From Bugula neritina (lineage: Eukaryota > Bryozoa > Gymnolaemata > Cheilostomatida > Bugulidae), in the NCBI GenBank assembly GCA_964035545.1, contig OZ037768.1:13702175-13766174 (forward strand): 64,000 nt of DNA. Direction: 5' to 3'. Of the stretch, positions 26,944 to 38,248 are shown in pieces. The notes beneath the pieces are model-generated. The model was not told where the DNA came from and did no database searches. It saw only the letters and a list, made by a program, of their open reading frames with translations. The stretch's first letter is position 1; every line of letters starts with the position of its first letter. The position numbers and the translations under genes are program-made.

Positions 26944-29900
26944 TTATTTTCTCTTTTTTAATTTGTCAAATCGAGCAGCCAAATCATCAAAGTCAATGTC
27001 ATTAGGGCCTTGCTGCCCAGGACTACTTGGGCCACCGGCACCAGAAGGACCAGTTGGGTTAACACTACTGGGCACACTGGGTAGGTTAAAGTCATCACCT
27101 GGTATTTCTGGCAGACTTGGAATTTCGCCATCTGAAATATTAGTTTTTCTTCAAGTTAAACAGTCATTAAAACAACTTTAATTACACATAAAACAAATAT
27201 CATCTACACTAAAGCTCAAACACGAAAAAAGAGCATTACAATTATCAGCGATGGTCAAGTTTAATACCATGTTTTAATGAAACATCATAAAGTTTAGTTA
27301 CAGAATATAATATCAAAGGTTTACAATGATTTCCTTGCTAAGTACAACAGGGCCATACGAGTTCCTAACTTTACTACAAAAACTGTATCTCACCAGGTTC
27401 ATGTGACAGATTGTTTCTGATGTTTAGAGAAGAGTAGTTGGGAGGATTAGGGGGAACCTGGGGTGCTTCATTATAAGTTGGAGGCATTTGCTACAACAAT
27501 AATCATAGGTCATCATTTCACACATACATTAAGATGATTACTCAAGTATTCCCAGTTATTTTGAATATTTTAATGCTTTTCAATAACATTTCATAAAATA
27601 AAGGAAAACTGCATGAAATTGATATGATTCAAACCAAACCGCTAACATCATCTGACAATAAAATAACAAGAAATGTTTGCAAAATATTTAGAGACGAAGA
27701 AATCAACAGTTCAAGGATATATAACACAGGAATAGTAAACCATTTTGCAGAATAATCCTCTATATATGAATCACTGACACATGAACAAAGTAGGAGTTTT
27801 CCTCCCCAGAGTTGTATTACAACACCTGCTTACATGATTTGCAGGTTGAGATGGTAGCTCTGGTGGAATATTAAACCCTCCAGGAGACTGAGGAGAGGAG
27901 ACTGGACCAGCAGGTGGGACTGAAGGTAATGGTGGAGGGTACCTGTAATAAATCAGAACTTTCTAACATAATCTATCAACAACTATGTAAATAGTTGCAT
28001 AATAATGGCACCCTAAGTATTGAATCCACTAAATATTACAATTTCTTTTTATGATGTTATACCATAGGTTTTATAAATGTTCATCATTTCACCAGTGAAA
28101 GCACACAGTATCATAGTTGTGTTGAGTTATTTTCATACTCAATAAGTACATATATTACACAAGGCTAATACAGACAGTCAGCTACTTACACATTTCCAGC
28201 ATCTGGCCCATTGGGAGGATATCCAAAAGGAGCACTAGTTGGTGGGTACCCTCCACTAGGATAGCCTCCACCCCCACCAGAAGGTGGAGGGGGTCCCATT
28301 CTACCACCCCCACTAGGATAGCCTCCGCCCCCACTGGGATAGCCTCCACCGCCCCCACTGGGATAGCCTCCACCACCCCCACCTGACGGTGGAGGGGGGC
28401 CCATTCCACCACCTGGTGGTGATGGTGGTCGAACAAATCTTTTTGCCTCACCAAATTCTAAAAGATCGCCGATAGGTAAGCTTCCATCTTCTCCCTGTTG
28501 AATGGTCAAAGTTCATTTAGCAGGAATAAATGTCTAAGTACTTTACACAGTTGCAGAAAAAGTAGAGAAGTTTAGTAAAAATAAGATTTCAAAACAGCTA
28601 AAAGTTTTAAAGTGCTCATACATAAACGGACTATTTAGTGTGACAAAACTGGCTTGAAAAGTTATGCAATGCTGAAATAGGGTAAAATGGCAGAACTTAT
28701 CGGCTAGAGAAAAAGTATTATCTCAGTCTATCTTACCAGCAAAACGAGTTGGTCTGGTTCAAAATCCACATTGAAAGACTTGGCGATTTCAACCATATAG
28801 TTTTCTATTAGTGACTTGGGAGGAGAATATATGCTCATTTTTCTCATCAACTACAGAGACAGAACACATTAAAACTAATAGTCAATATACTCTATAATTA
28901 TACTGATATACCTCTATACTAAGTCATTAGGTCATGGCCAACTAGTCATAGTCAAGTCTTGAAAAAAAATAAATTAAAGTCAAGAGAAAAACTCGGAAAT
29001 CAAGTCGTTGACTGCCCCTAATTAATTCCATGAGACAAAAAAAATCATGTCAAGTAGAGTTAGTATTTTTAAACAAGCTAACAAGAAATGTGTGTGAGAT
29101 AGTAGTGTTTCAAGACTGCCTCCTGTTCATTAACCATGCTTTAATAACACAGAAAAGTTGCATAAATACGGAAGCAACTATATCGTTCCATTTTTACAAC
29201 TACTCAGAAGGATTAGATGATGAAGAAAATATAACATAATAGATTGAGTCAAGGAGGTAGATATGGGTATGATTAGCATAGCACCACCACTTGAAGTTAC
29301 CTTCTCGTTGACAGCATTCAACTGATTGCTTTTACATGCAGCATGGTACTCTTTGCCATATCTAGCCAATAGATTCTTTGAAATCTACAACAAAACATAG
29401 ACAAGTACAACATGGATTGGATTATAATTATTTGAAAATATTTTAGGCCTGTAGTTTAATAATTAGATTAACTACAAGCTTTTAGTTTATCTTTTTATAA
29501 TAAACAACTAATACCATTTGAGATTGAACATGAAAAACACTGACTCATTTAAATATGACAAGCATTCACAATACCTGACTCATCGCTATGATTAACAACT
29601 CAGAAGAAACTGTCAAACACGGTAGATGAGAATGCGACATCTATATCACCACCTTAGAGTCACATTATTCCTATTCCCATAACAATTTTCCACTGAATAG
29701 CAACTATTATACCAACTATTCAAAGGACATAACACTTACAACAGTCAGTTCTGGGATATCAGCAGAAAGTCTAGGCTCCGCCCATATGATGGATGCAATT
29801 GCTTCTTCCACTGTTGGGTCAACTGCACTAAACCCCAATATACAATATAAGTAGACCTCACAAAATTAGGTAGTTTCAGAGTGTTGTAAATATTTAAAGA

Positions 29901-30608
29901 AAAGTAGACAATAAATGAATCAATTACTATACAATTTAAAATTGAAAATCGTTTAGAGTCTACTAACCTAACTCTCTCAATAATACCAAATCGTGCTAAA
30001 AGTAAATCACAGAACATCTCTAAAATTTCCATCCCTTCTACCATATAATCCTCCCGAACAATGTGCTCCACCTAACAGAACAACTACTTTAGAAAGTTGC
30101 CAGTAACTACAGCTAGAGCAGCTGCTAAAGAGGTATATATTAAATGTTCTCAACTTTTAAAGCCTTTACATATTGTAACTAGACAATTTGTGACAAAATA
30201 CAAGTTCACTCCAAAAATAAACAGAAAACGGCGAATAGTAAAATACTAAATATTGCACTGGCTTTAAGAAAATACATTACAGAATTTGCAGATTCTACAC
30301 ATATGTTTATTTAAATGTAAATTTACCCTTATTCGGGCTCTGTCTTCTTTTCCTGCTTGAATATAATCAGCAATCTCTTTCCGGGATTTCAATGCAAGCT
30401 CCGCTACAAAAACAAATTAAAATAACTCAATTCTGAAATGCACAACGCAGACAAAGGTTAATAACAATTTTAATAATACATTGCTATTTAATTAAGTAAA
30501 AGAGAGTAAAATTTACTCACTTTTCTTCTTTTCCAGCAACTTCAGTCTGTTGACAGTAAGACGAAGGTTGGTTTTCAACTTTTGAAAATTACACTTTGAG
30601 CTGAACAT
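26944..30608 (-). CDS. IST1: IST1, ESCRT-III associated factor
   Basis: Ten minus-strand exons: 30608-30521, 30403-30327, 30071-29968, 29827-29740, 29384-29301, 28850-28737, 28494-28190, 27942-27834, 27490-27394 and 27131-26944; 417 residues, phases consistent. The N-terminal IST1 domain is clear: NLRLTVNRLKLLEKKK, RKEIADYI, GKEDRARIRVEHIVREDY, MEILEMFCDLLLARFG, IIWAEPRL and ARYGKEY. The middle is Pro/Gly-rich with repeated YPSGGGG units, longer than in vertebrates. The C-terminus DIDFDDLAARFDKLKKRK is the MIT-interacting motif that binds VPS4, LIP5 and spastin/spartin. IST1 co-assembles with CHMP1 in cytokinetic abscission and endosomal tubule fission. PPTY near the start of exon 9 is a possible TSG101/WW-type short motif (inference). 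Confidence 0.95.
28236..28430 (-). repeat. IST1: Coding repeat YPSGGGG/GPPPPSGGG in IST1 exon 7
   Basis: About five imperfect copies of a Gly-rich unit ending GYPSGG and two copies of a GMGPPPPSGGGG/RMGPPPPSGGGG unit. On + this is a C-rich run (CCTCCACCCCCACCA-like). Likely length-variable; the overlapping antisense-frame open reading is a shadow. Confidence 0.75.
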
Positions 30609-30689
30609 TTTGTTGAAATTCTTATACCTACAAAACATTAGCATTTGCACACTTTAGGCTTGTTTTACAGCAGAATTAGTAGCTTCAAT

Positions 30690-30850
30690 AAACCCCAACT
30701 CTAAACTCAAGAATCCCAAACTATTGCATTCATTCACCACCAACTCGGAGCTGCTTATAAAACCATTCAAGCCAAACCACCCCCCACAAACTCCAATCTT
30801 GAGAATTCCAAGCTACTGCACTCAGTGACTACTAACTTGGTCCTGCTTTT
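30690..30850. repeat. Dispersed repeat, two diverged direct units
   Basis: AAACCCCAACTCTAAACTC... to GGAGCTGCTTATAAAAC matches one arm of the foldback at 22720-22860 (reverse strand). A second, more diverged unit follows directly (30770-30850). Non-coding. Confidence 0.65.
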
Positions 30851-32299
30851 AGCAGGTTTTCATTACCACATCTACCCCAAAGTAAATTGCTAGAAGCAGC
30901 ACAAGGCTTGGGGTCCGGGGTGAGGTTTGTGGCTGCACTTGTGACTCAGAGATTTGCACTGCATCTGATTTTTAGCAATTCCCTACCTCAAATATCTACC
31001 TGCTAACTGACAAATTTTATAACAGATAACATATATAAACTTTAGTTATATATTAAATTCATATTAGTTAAACTATATACCCAATTCGAATCACTTGGTC
31101 AGTCTCAGTAATAAATAACCATAAAAGTTAGTTCCTATGAGTGTCATAATTGATAATAATAATCTTAATGATAATTAATATTAGTTAGCAAAGTAAAAAA
31201 TTAAAACGAATTGAAGCACATTAGTGAATATAGTAATATCAGAACCATGTCAGTAATGTCAGAACCATAAGCAAAAACTTAATTTGTAAACAACTTGAAC
31301 TATTACTATTACTATAGCTATAAACTTAAACGAATGAGTAATAATTGAATTATTGATAGCTTTTTCCTACCCTGCCACCATCATTATGATAACTATCATC
31401 ATCATGGCAAATGCAATATAACTGTTACTGTAGCCGCCAATTGTTACAACTATCGCTTACTTAGCCTCACTCTGACTCTTACACTCCATAGTTACTAGTA
31501 TTACTATTACTATTAGTAGAACTAGATAAATATTAATAGTACTAACAGTAACTGTAAAAGTGCAATATACTAACACTAACAGTAGCACTAAGAGTAGTAC
31601 TAATAGTAACACTAATAATTCTAATAATAATTTATCAAATTTCAATTACATTACCATTTTGTCTTCAAAGGTATTATGTCAAATTTTATTACAATTGTAA
31701 AATTAAAAGACGTTCAATAATTTTTTCTATAATTATAATATCAATAGTAATACTAATAGTAATAGTAAATCTGCGTTAAACTCAAAAAATAAATGCGTTT
31801 CAACGTCACTGTAGATTAGAGCCTTGAGGTATATTGTAATAAACTTTACTGATTCAAAATCACCTGACACTGAGTTCTAATACTGGGCCTATTATGATCT
31901 GCGAGCCACAGTTGATATTATGATTATCAATATTGCAGAATGGGAATTAGTCATTTGATAATTGGAATTTTCGCTTGTTTCCGTGACCGTTTTTCTACCT
32001 CTCTTTTACAAGCCTTGAAACCGTTCGCATAAATTATACAATGTATATTTAAATACGCAGGTTAAATAGCCGCGAAAACGTGTATTAGACGCTCCCTAGA
32101 AACCATTTCAAAATGGCGATTGCCATCACCATAAACTTGAACTTGCCATTAAAATATCATTATTTTGTAAAAGCCCAATGCAAAAATACATCATATTTAA
32201 TATAAAATGTATGTAAAAATTATGGTTAATTCAAATTAAACTTTAGAAGATTAGGCTAATTGTTTATGTAATTTTAAACATACTTTGTACCCGCGACTT

Positions 32300-32720
32300 C
32301 TCCTAATCAGTATGAGTATTACTATGAGTATGAATACTAATAGTAATACTAATAGACAATAGTTATTGTTATCATAATCATAATAAATAATTATAACATG
32401 AACTGATAGTTATACTTGTGGTTGAAACATAGGTATAGTTCTAATTGTAAGTGATAGTCAGTATGACCTTGATGGTCACTATGAGTATGATAGTGATAGT
32501 CATCATCAAAATGAATATTAATATTATACTCATACCCATAGTGATAGTCATAGTGACTCCCATAATCATGGTGAGGTTGAAGGTAATAGTCATAGTAGTA
32601 TTTATAGTCATTCATAATGTCATAGTGAACTTGTTCCTCGTGTTGATGGAGGTAGTGATAATGGTAGTGATAATCGATGCCATCAATTCATATTCTATTA
32701 CTATCTGTCTTTGTCTATCA
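32300..32720. repeat. Simple repeat (AGTGATAGTCATAG)n
   Basis: Irregular TGATAG/TCATAG/TAATAG repeat of the same type as 13776-15700, immediately 3' of the Gypsy-like element (in its own orientation). Confidence 0.7.
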
Positions 32721-32957
32721 GTATCACTATGCTTATTTGAAAATTAAGTTATTGCTTCTTGTGGAGGCTCTCTAGATCTTCGGCGACTGCCCATTCTCAT
32801 GTGGCTAAAAGGTTTCGGTATGTACCTTAGTTCGTCCCTCCTGGTATACCCCTTTAGGGGTTCCCACTCCATGTGGTCACGGCCGTACTCAGTGAAGTAT
32901 CTGGTGGGCCGGCTGTGTCCCAGTGTCAGAGGACGGGTTAGGTGTGGGTGCTTGGTA

Positions 32958-33197
32958 GATTCTACAGTGAGAGTGGCTCTGCCTCCGCCCACCTCGAAAG
33001 TGGGTATATCCTCTACCCCCAGCACCACGGGGGCTGGTTCCGGTGGCCTGTAGTCCGAGAGTCTAGGCTGAGGAGTGGATTCTATAGTGAGAGTGGCTCT
33101 GCCTCCGCCCACCTCAAAAGTGGGTATATCCTCTACCCCCAGCACCACGGGGGCTAGTTCCGGTGGCCTGTAGTCCAAGAGTCTAGGCTGAGGAGGC
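32958..33197 (-). repeat. Two 120-bp direct repeats in the Gypsy-like pol end
   Basis: Two tandem copies, period 120 bp, beginning GATTCTAYAGTGAGAG at 32958 and 33078, differing at few positions. On the minus strand this encodes a 40-residue unit twice (DYRPPE.APVVLGVEDIP). Confidence 0.9.
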
Positions 33198-35427
33198 GGT
33201 GTCGGTGCATCAGGGGTTTCGTCCGGCCTGTAGAGTGTCATCTCCCACTCATGTGGTCGTGCCACCCTCCCTTGCAGGTTAGGGCGCTGAGCCGGTTTGA
33301 GCAATGGAGGTGCCTGTCCTGTTCCATGTGGGCTGGCCCAATATGGGTTCAACCGTCTCTCCCTTTGGAAGGAAATTTGTCTGGAGCGTTCCACACAACG
33401 TGTGATTAAGGAGCACCTCCAGAATGCAATATGGTCCAACAAACTTGGACTACAGTTTAACCGACTCTCCACGACGAGGATGATGGCTGATCATCCACAC
33501 CCAATTCTTGATTTGGTATGGTGGAAGCTCTGCCCAATTTTCCCTGCACACCTGCCACTGCTTTTCCCATAGAATCTCATGAGCTGTCCTCATCCGATAC
33601 ATTAACTCCTTCACATATTCAATAACAGGGCGTTTGGGATCGAGACATGGTATGCCAGGTAATCCGGAACTTGGGCTTCCTGGTCAAGCATCAGGAAATT
33701 GTGAGTCTCCTGTGTGCTAAAGTGCGGTGTGCTGCGGTAGGCCCACATGATCGGAAGCAGTACCACGACCCATTCTTCCTGGCTCTTTTGGAGTAGGCTC
33801 CTTAAAGCGTTACCTAACATTCTGTTATTCCGCTTTACGACTCTGTTCTCCTGAAGGTGATATAGGGCCGTGTGAAATGCTTCAAGAACATCAGAATCGA
33901 GGTATTACCTTTGGTGGATGGTTGAATGGGTCTTACCAGGTCGACTGCTACTATCTGCTACCGTAGAGCCGGCAACCTCTCCGTGGTCTCAGTGGGGTGG
34001 CCATGTTTGCTGGCCTGGTAAATCTCACATTGCCGTATCTGCAGTCGCACATCCCGTGTCATTCCGGGCCAATACCATAGCAGCCAAAAGCAGCTATTCA
34101 CCCAATTGGCCCCAGCATGAGCCTGTTTATGAGTCTCCCAGATTGATTATCATTTGAGGGGGAGTAGGCAGACTATTCGTTTCCTCTCTTGATGACGGGC
34201 ACCAGCTGCTAGTGGTATGGTCAACAACTCATCCTTGTTGAACCGAAGGAAATCTCAACTGCAGCAAAATTTTTTGAACTCAACTACTCTTTACCGCTGC
34301 TTCTCTTCATTTGGCTGTCTTCCCCCTTCTTGGCCAGGAATGTCTCTGCTACTACGCTGGGCAGTGTCTCCTGGAGTTGGCACAGCCCCTTGATATTCCT
34401 TTGATAGTACACTCAGGTACACCGAGGTCTCTATGGGGCTTGTCACCCAATGCGTGAGGGTTTCACTCTTGTCTTCCTCGGCGCGGGGCGGGTTTTTTCT
34501 TGGCTGGTATTGGCTCTTGACCTGCGGTTGGCGAAAGTTACCGAAGACCTTGGGGGTTTAAAGAGGCCTCCGTCTTCTAGGGCAGTCCCTCAACACGCCA
34601 TTGGGAAAGTTCTGGCAGAGTTATCCCATGGTCGGAGTGCCCAATTGCCGGCCTGAGTCTGTTGCATCTTTTTTATGTCGACATGCAGACCCCTCATCAT
34701 TTCCAGCAGCATGGAGAATTTGGGGGAGAGTTGACGAAGCCATAATAACGGCTGCCACTTGGGGTACTGGTAGGGCTCCTGGGGTGGCATCCATCTCCAT
34801 TTGTTGCGTACTTATATCATGGAAGTAGACCCTCCCTTTGTTTAATGCCTCCTCTATTGTCTTCACACCAGCAGCCAGAAGGTGGCGTTGGAGCCCTAGG
34901 TTATTCAATGATTGAGAGAAGGCTTCGAAAGTTAGGATCCTCAGATTTTTGGGGTCCAGGTTCCCATAAGCGAATTAGAGCAGTCTTTCTATTTTGTTTT
35001 CATAGTCCTGGAGGGATGTCCTGGGCTCTCGTCTCAATCTCTGTAACCGAGACCTGGCATCGTGAGCAGGCAGCTCGAATCAGGCGCAGAGTGCTTTGAA
35101 AGCGTTTGGCCCGGTTTGACAGGCAGGACCATAGTTGAAGGAGCACTAATGCTGGCTATTCGGGGATGTAGGATGTAGGCTACTCCCAGAGAATTTGTCC
35201 CTTATCTCTCTCACTGCTGAAAGTCGGTACTTTGTGTCGGAGTTCGTTTCCGGATAGTGCCTGATCTTCTCGGAGGGCCTGAACTAAGGCCTCCAGCATA
35301 AAAGGTCCTGCTGTCGGTCCACCGTTGTTTGCTGCCGTTTTCTCTGCTCTTGTCAAGGCCATCTTTACTCTCCTAGGGGATCATTAGCTTTGACTTTGTA
35401 GACAAGACCTCACTGCTGCCACCAGTG

Positions 35428-35910
35428 TGATAAGTTGGTGGGTTTACCAAAAAGCCAATAAACTGATGCGAACATGTACTCTTTGTATTAAAAAAAAATG
35501 AGGCAAGATCTGGTGAGCGAATCGTTTATTATAATGCCTGCTGGAAAAACTCAGGCATAGTTCTTTTTAACCAATGATGATAACTAATAATCAGAAAGAG
35601 TGGAAATCTATGGCAGCTCCTAGTTCAGACTGACCAGGGATTAGAAATTCCCAACTTATTATATAGTAAAAGACATCCTCTGAAGCGAAGGCGTGACTTC
35701 GGCCCAAACTCGGGCGCCGGACTGGCAATTGGGTGTTCGAATCGTCTGTATCAGACATCTGATTTGGAATCGGCGTCTGAACCAGTCGAAGCGAACGCCC
35801 CATACTTGATCATGCGCCGAATCCTCTGAATTGGACAACCCAAATGATTTCGGGTGCCTGACTGGTTGAAGTCGGAGACTTCCGTCTCTCGCTAGCTGCG
35901 AGAAGTTACA
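35428..35910 (-). repeat. 5' LTR of the Gypsy-like element
   Basis: On the minus strand the segment begins TGTAACTTCTCGC and ends ACCAACTTATCA, with AATAAA near 35527. It is directly followed by CACTGGTGGCAGCAGTG, the expected place for a primer-binding site. Boundaries are inferred from TG...CA ends because no second LTR is available for comparison. Confidence 0.65.
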
Positions 35911-35979
35911 AAAAAAATATATAATTAATACATTTGATTAAAAATATAAATAATAAGAGTACTACTCCCAGATTTACTA

Positions 35980-37017
35980 CACAGGTAATAATGGCACAGG
36001 TAATAATAGCACAAATGGAAAAACAGTTAAAAATGGCGGATTTTCAAGATGAGGTTTAGGATTAGGGGTTGGAGATTTGGAATAGGGGTTTAGGGTTGGG
36101 GATGGGGTTGAGTGGGACTTGAGCTTCACAAGATAGTTCAGGGCAACCTTTTAGCTGCAACTGCCTTACTAAAGTTTGCATTGTAGTCATATAAGAATTC
36201 AGTACCATTAAAATAAAATTGCACCTAATTGTGCTAGAATCAGAATTTAAAAACCATGTTGTAAACCTTCTTTTCCCCAGTACAACATTTTTGGAATTTT
36301 CAATTTTTATTTTTTTGCAAAGTTATAGACAAAAAATTACTTGTTTTTGGCCAATTTTGCCTTAAAAAAGTTGACTTTTTAGTACCAGTAAAATATCTCC
36401 GCAGGATACCGTGAAACCTGAATGAAAAATGCAGTGTTGGAGTCCTGAGAAATTTCTGCAGTGCAATGTTTTTGTTTTTTCAATAAATCTTCTATATTTT
36501 ATATTAATTAATGATTTATACACTAAAAATGCTATATATTCTCCTCAGTAATTAGCACTGCGCTCCACTTCGCACATCAGTGAACAGGTAGAGGGGAGCA
36601 AATATTCGCGCGTAAATTACTAGTTACATGCTTGCTAGCTAACAGGCTAGTGATAAATTGCTGTGTACTTTATTTATAGAGCGGCCATAATGGAATGTTA
36701 ATAGATGATGCAGCCCTAATTGAGGGTGCTGTTTATTGGTTGTAGTTTGATTTTAGGCTAAACAATTGCAAGTAGGCAACACGAATGCCACCGACAACAA
36801 TATTATACAAGAACTTAAAATACATTTTGAGAAAAATCTATAATATTCTTAGTAAGGATGCCCTTAACTATCCTGTTTGGAGGTAAGGTTTAAGGGTTTG
36901 GGTGGGATTTTAGGGTTTAAGACTTGGCAGTTGGGGGGGGGGGGTTCAAGTTTGGGGTTTGTGAAATTGTAACATCACTTATTTTCCATTACTGCCCGTG
37001 CCATTTTTTACCTAAAA
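35980..37017. mobile_element. MITE family B, copy 2 (with extra internal sequence)
   Basis: The left part (ACAGGTAATAATGGCACAGG onward, then G-rich GGTTTAGG words to about 36115) and the right part (36880-37017, ending CCATTTTTTACC) match the two halves of the element at 7533-7817. Roughly 750 bp of unrelated AT-rich sequence separates them: either a nested insertion or a longer ancestral form. Confidence 0.6.
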
Positions 37018-38248
37018 TCGTAATATTAACTTAAAAACATTTCTCGCTATTGTACTGTTTTTCTACAGTTCATAATCACTAAAACAATATTTTTATTATA
37101 GATCATTTCTATTTCATTGCATTCTGTCCTGTGCAAGCCACAGACTGGATTTTATAAAGCCAAAAATATGTAATCCTTGTGATTGTTGTATTTTGAAAAA
37201 TTATGTTTGTGTGAATGCATAAAGTTAAATCTAATAGCTCCAAGGCTTTAAAACTAATTGCATAAATCACCATTTTGATAATAACTATATACTTATATAT
37301 ATTATAGTAATAATTGTATATTAGGTTTATCACTATTGCAAATATGGTAGTTAATATTACTATAACTACTAGTTCAAATAACAAATAATAATCATAAACT
37401 AATTATCAGCTACAGTAATCAAACAGGATAATAGCCGTATAGGTGTGAATGTGTGAAGAATATAATCGTGAGCTATTTATCAATACCAATAATACAGGTA
37501 GTTATTACTTGCAACTCACAACTGAGCAGCTGAATGAATTTAAGTTAAAATACTTCTTTTGCCATTACTTGGCCAGTTTCCTGTCAACATTTTTATGAAC
37601 AGCATGTCCACTTATGCTGCACTTTTTATTACAATGCTGAATGCATGCAATTTAATTATTTCTAATACTGCTAGCATGCTCATGTTATTGTTGATAATAA
37701 CATGTGTAATGTGATTGTGAATAATGCTGATTTGTAAACCACTATAAATATTAAACTCTAAGAATGGTTTTAAGGGGTAGAAAATTAAGGGAGAGGGATC
37801 CTAGTAAAATTCTAATTACACCAAAGTGTTGATCCTTTAGCAAAGCCAATGTCTTTTAGTGATCATGGTAGAGTTGAGAAAGCTGTAGAGGTGTTATGAG
37901 ATAAAAACTTTAAAGAGCCTGTGCAAAGGATTGTTTTACATGGGTTAGATTTTTACTTGTAATTCTAAAAAGGAGAGCAAGGTCTATTATATTTGATTTT
38001 ACTATCCATCTTAAAAAAATATGAATACCTAAATAATCAGGTAATCAATCTGTCAAATGGAAAAGTACTATAATAAAGCATATCATAATTTTGTTTTCAA
38101 ATTCAAATTTTCTTGCCAATAGTAAAAAAATCTTAAAAAGTGTTGATATTTCAATAAACTTGTAGCTATGGTATTTCAGGTTGTTTACTAGTCTTGTTAA
38201 AGTGAAAGAGTTTGGACTATCAGTATTTCTACTGCAGCCACATTCAAA
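37018..38248. other. Intergenic, 5' of the EF-hand gene
   Basis: AT-rich. No gene or repeat that I recognise; presumably holds the promoter of the gene starting at 38249. Confidence 0.4.

Larger units (their letters stand above)
30609..32743. other. Intergenic, 5' of IST1
   Basis: Contains the IST1 promoter side, the dispersed repeat at 30690-30850, and TAC/TAG-type simple repeats around 31500-31760 and 32310-32720. The open frames there are simple-repeat artefacts (for example runs of DYHYH or VIVIV). No gene supported. Confidence 0.5.
32744..35910 (-). mobile_element. Ty3/Gypsy-like LTR retrotransposon, internally deleted, one LTR
   Basis: Minus-strand order: LTR (about 35910-35428), a gag-like start at 35362, gag pieces down to about 34590, then integrase fragments. 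An integrase HHCC-like segment lies in about 34130-34000 (CEIYQASKHGHP, then VAVDLVRPI). The integrase C-terminal segment WAYRSTPHFSTQETHNFLML is at 33611-33820. A final frame at 32744-33472 has a duplicated 40-residue unit. Reverse transcriptase and RNase H are not visible: only about 450 bp separates gag from integrase remnants. Frames are broken in several places. No second LTR is seen at the 3' side. The region is GC-richer than its surroundings. Confidence 0.85.

Noticed and set aside
28182-28454. 90-codon frame overlapping IST1 exon 7
   Set aside because: Shadow of the Gly/Pro-rich IST1 exon in another frame.
32391-32747. Overlapping frames of DYHYH and VIVIV type
   Set aside because: Both strands of a TGATAG/TCATAG simple repeat; not genes.
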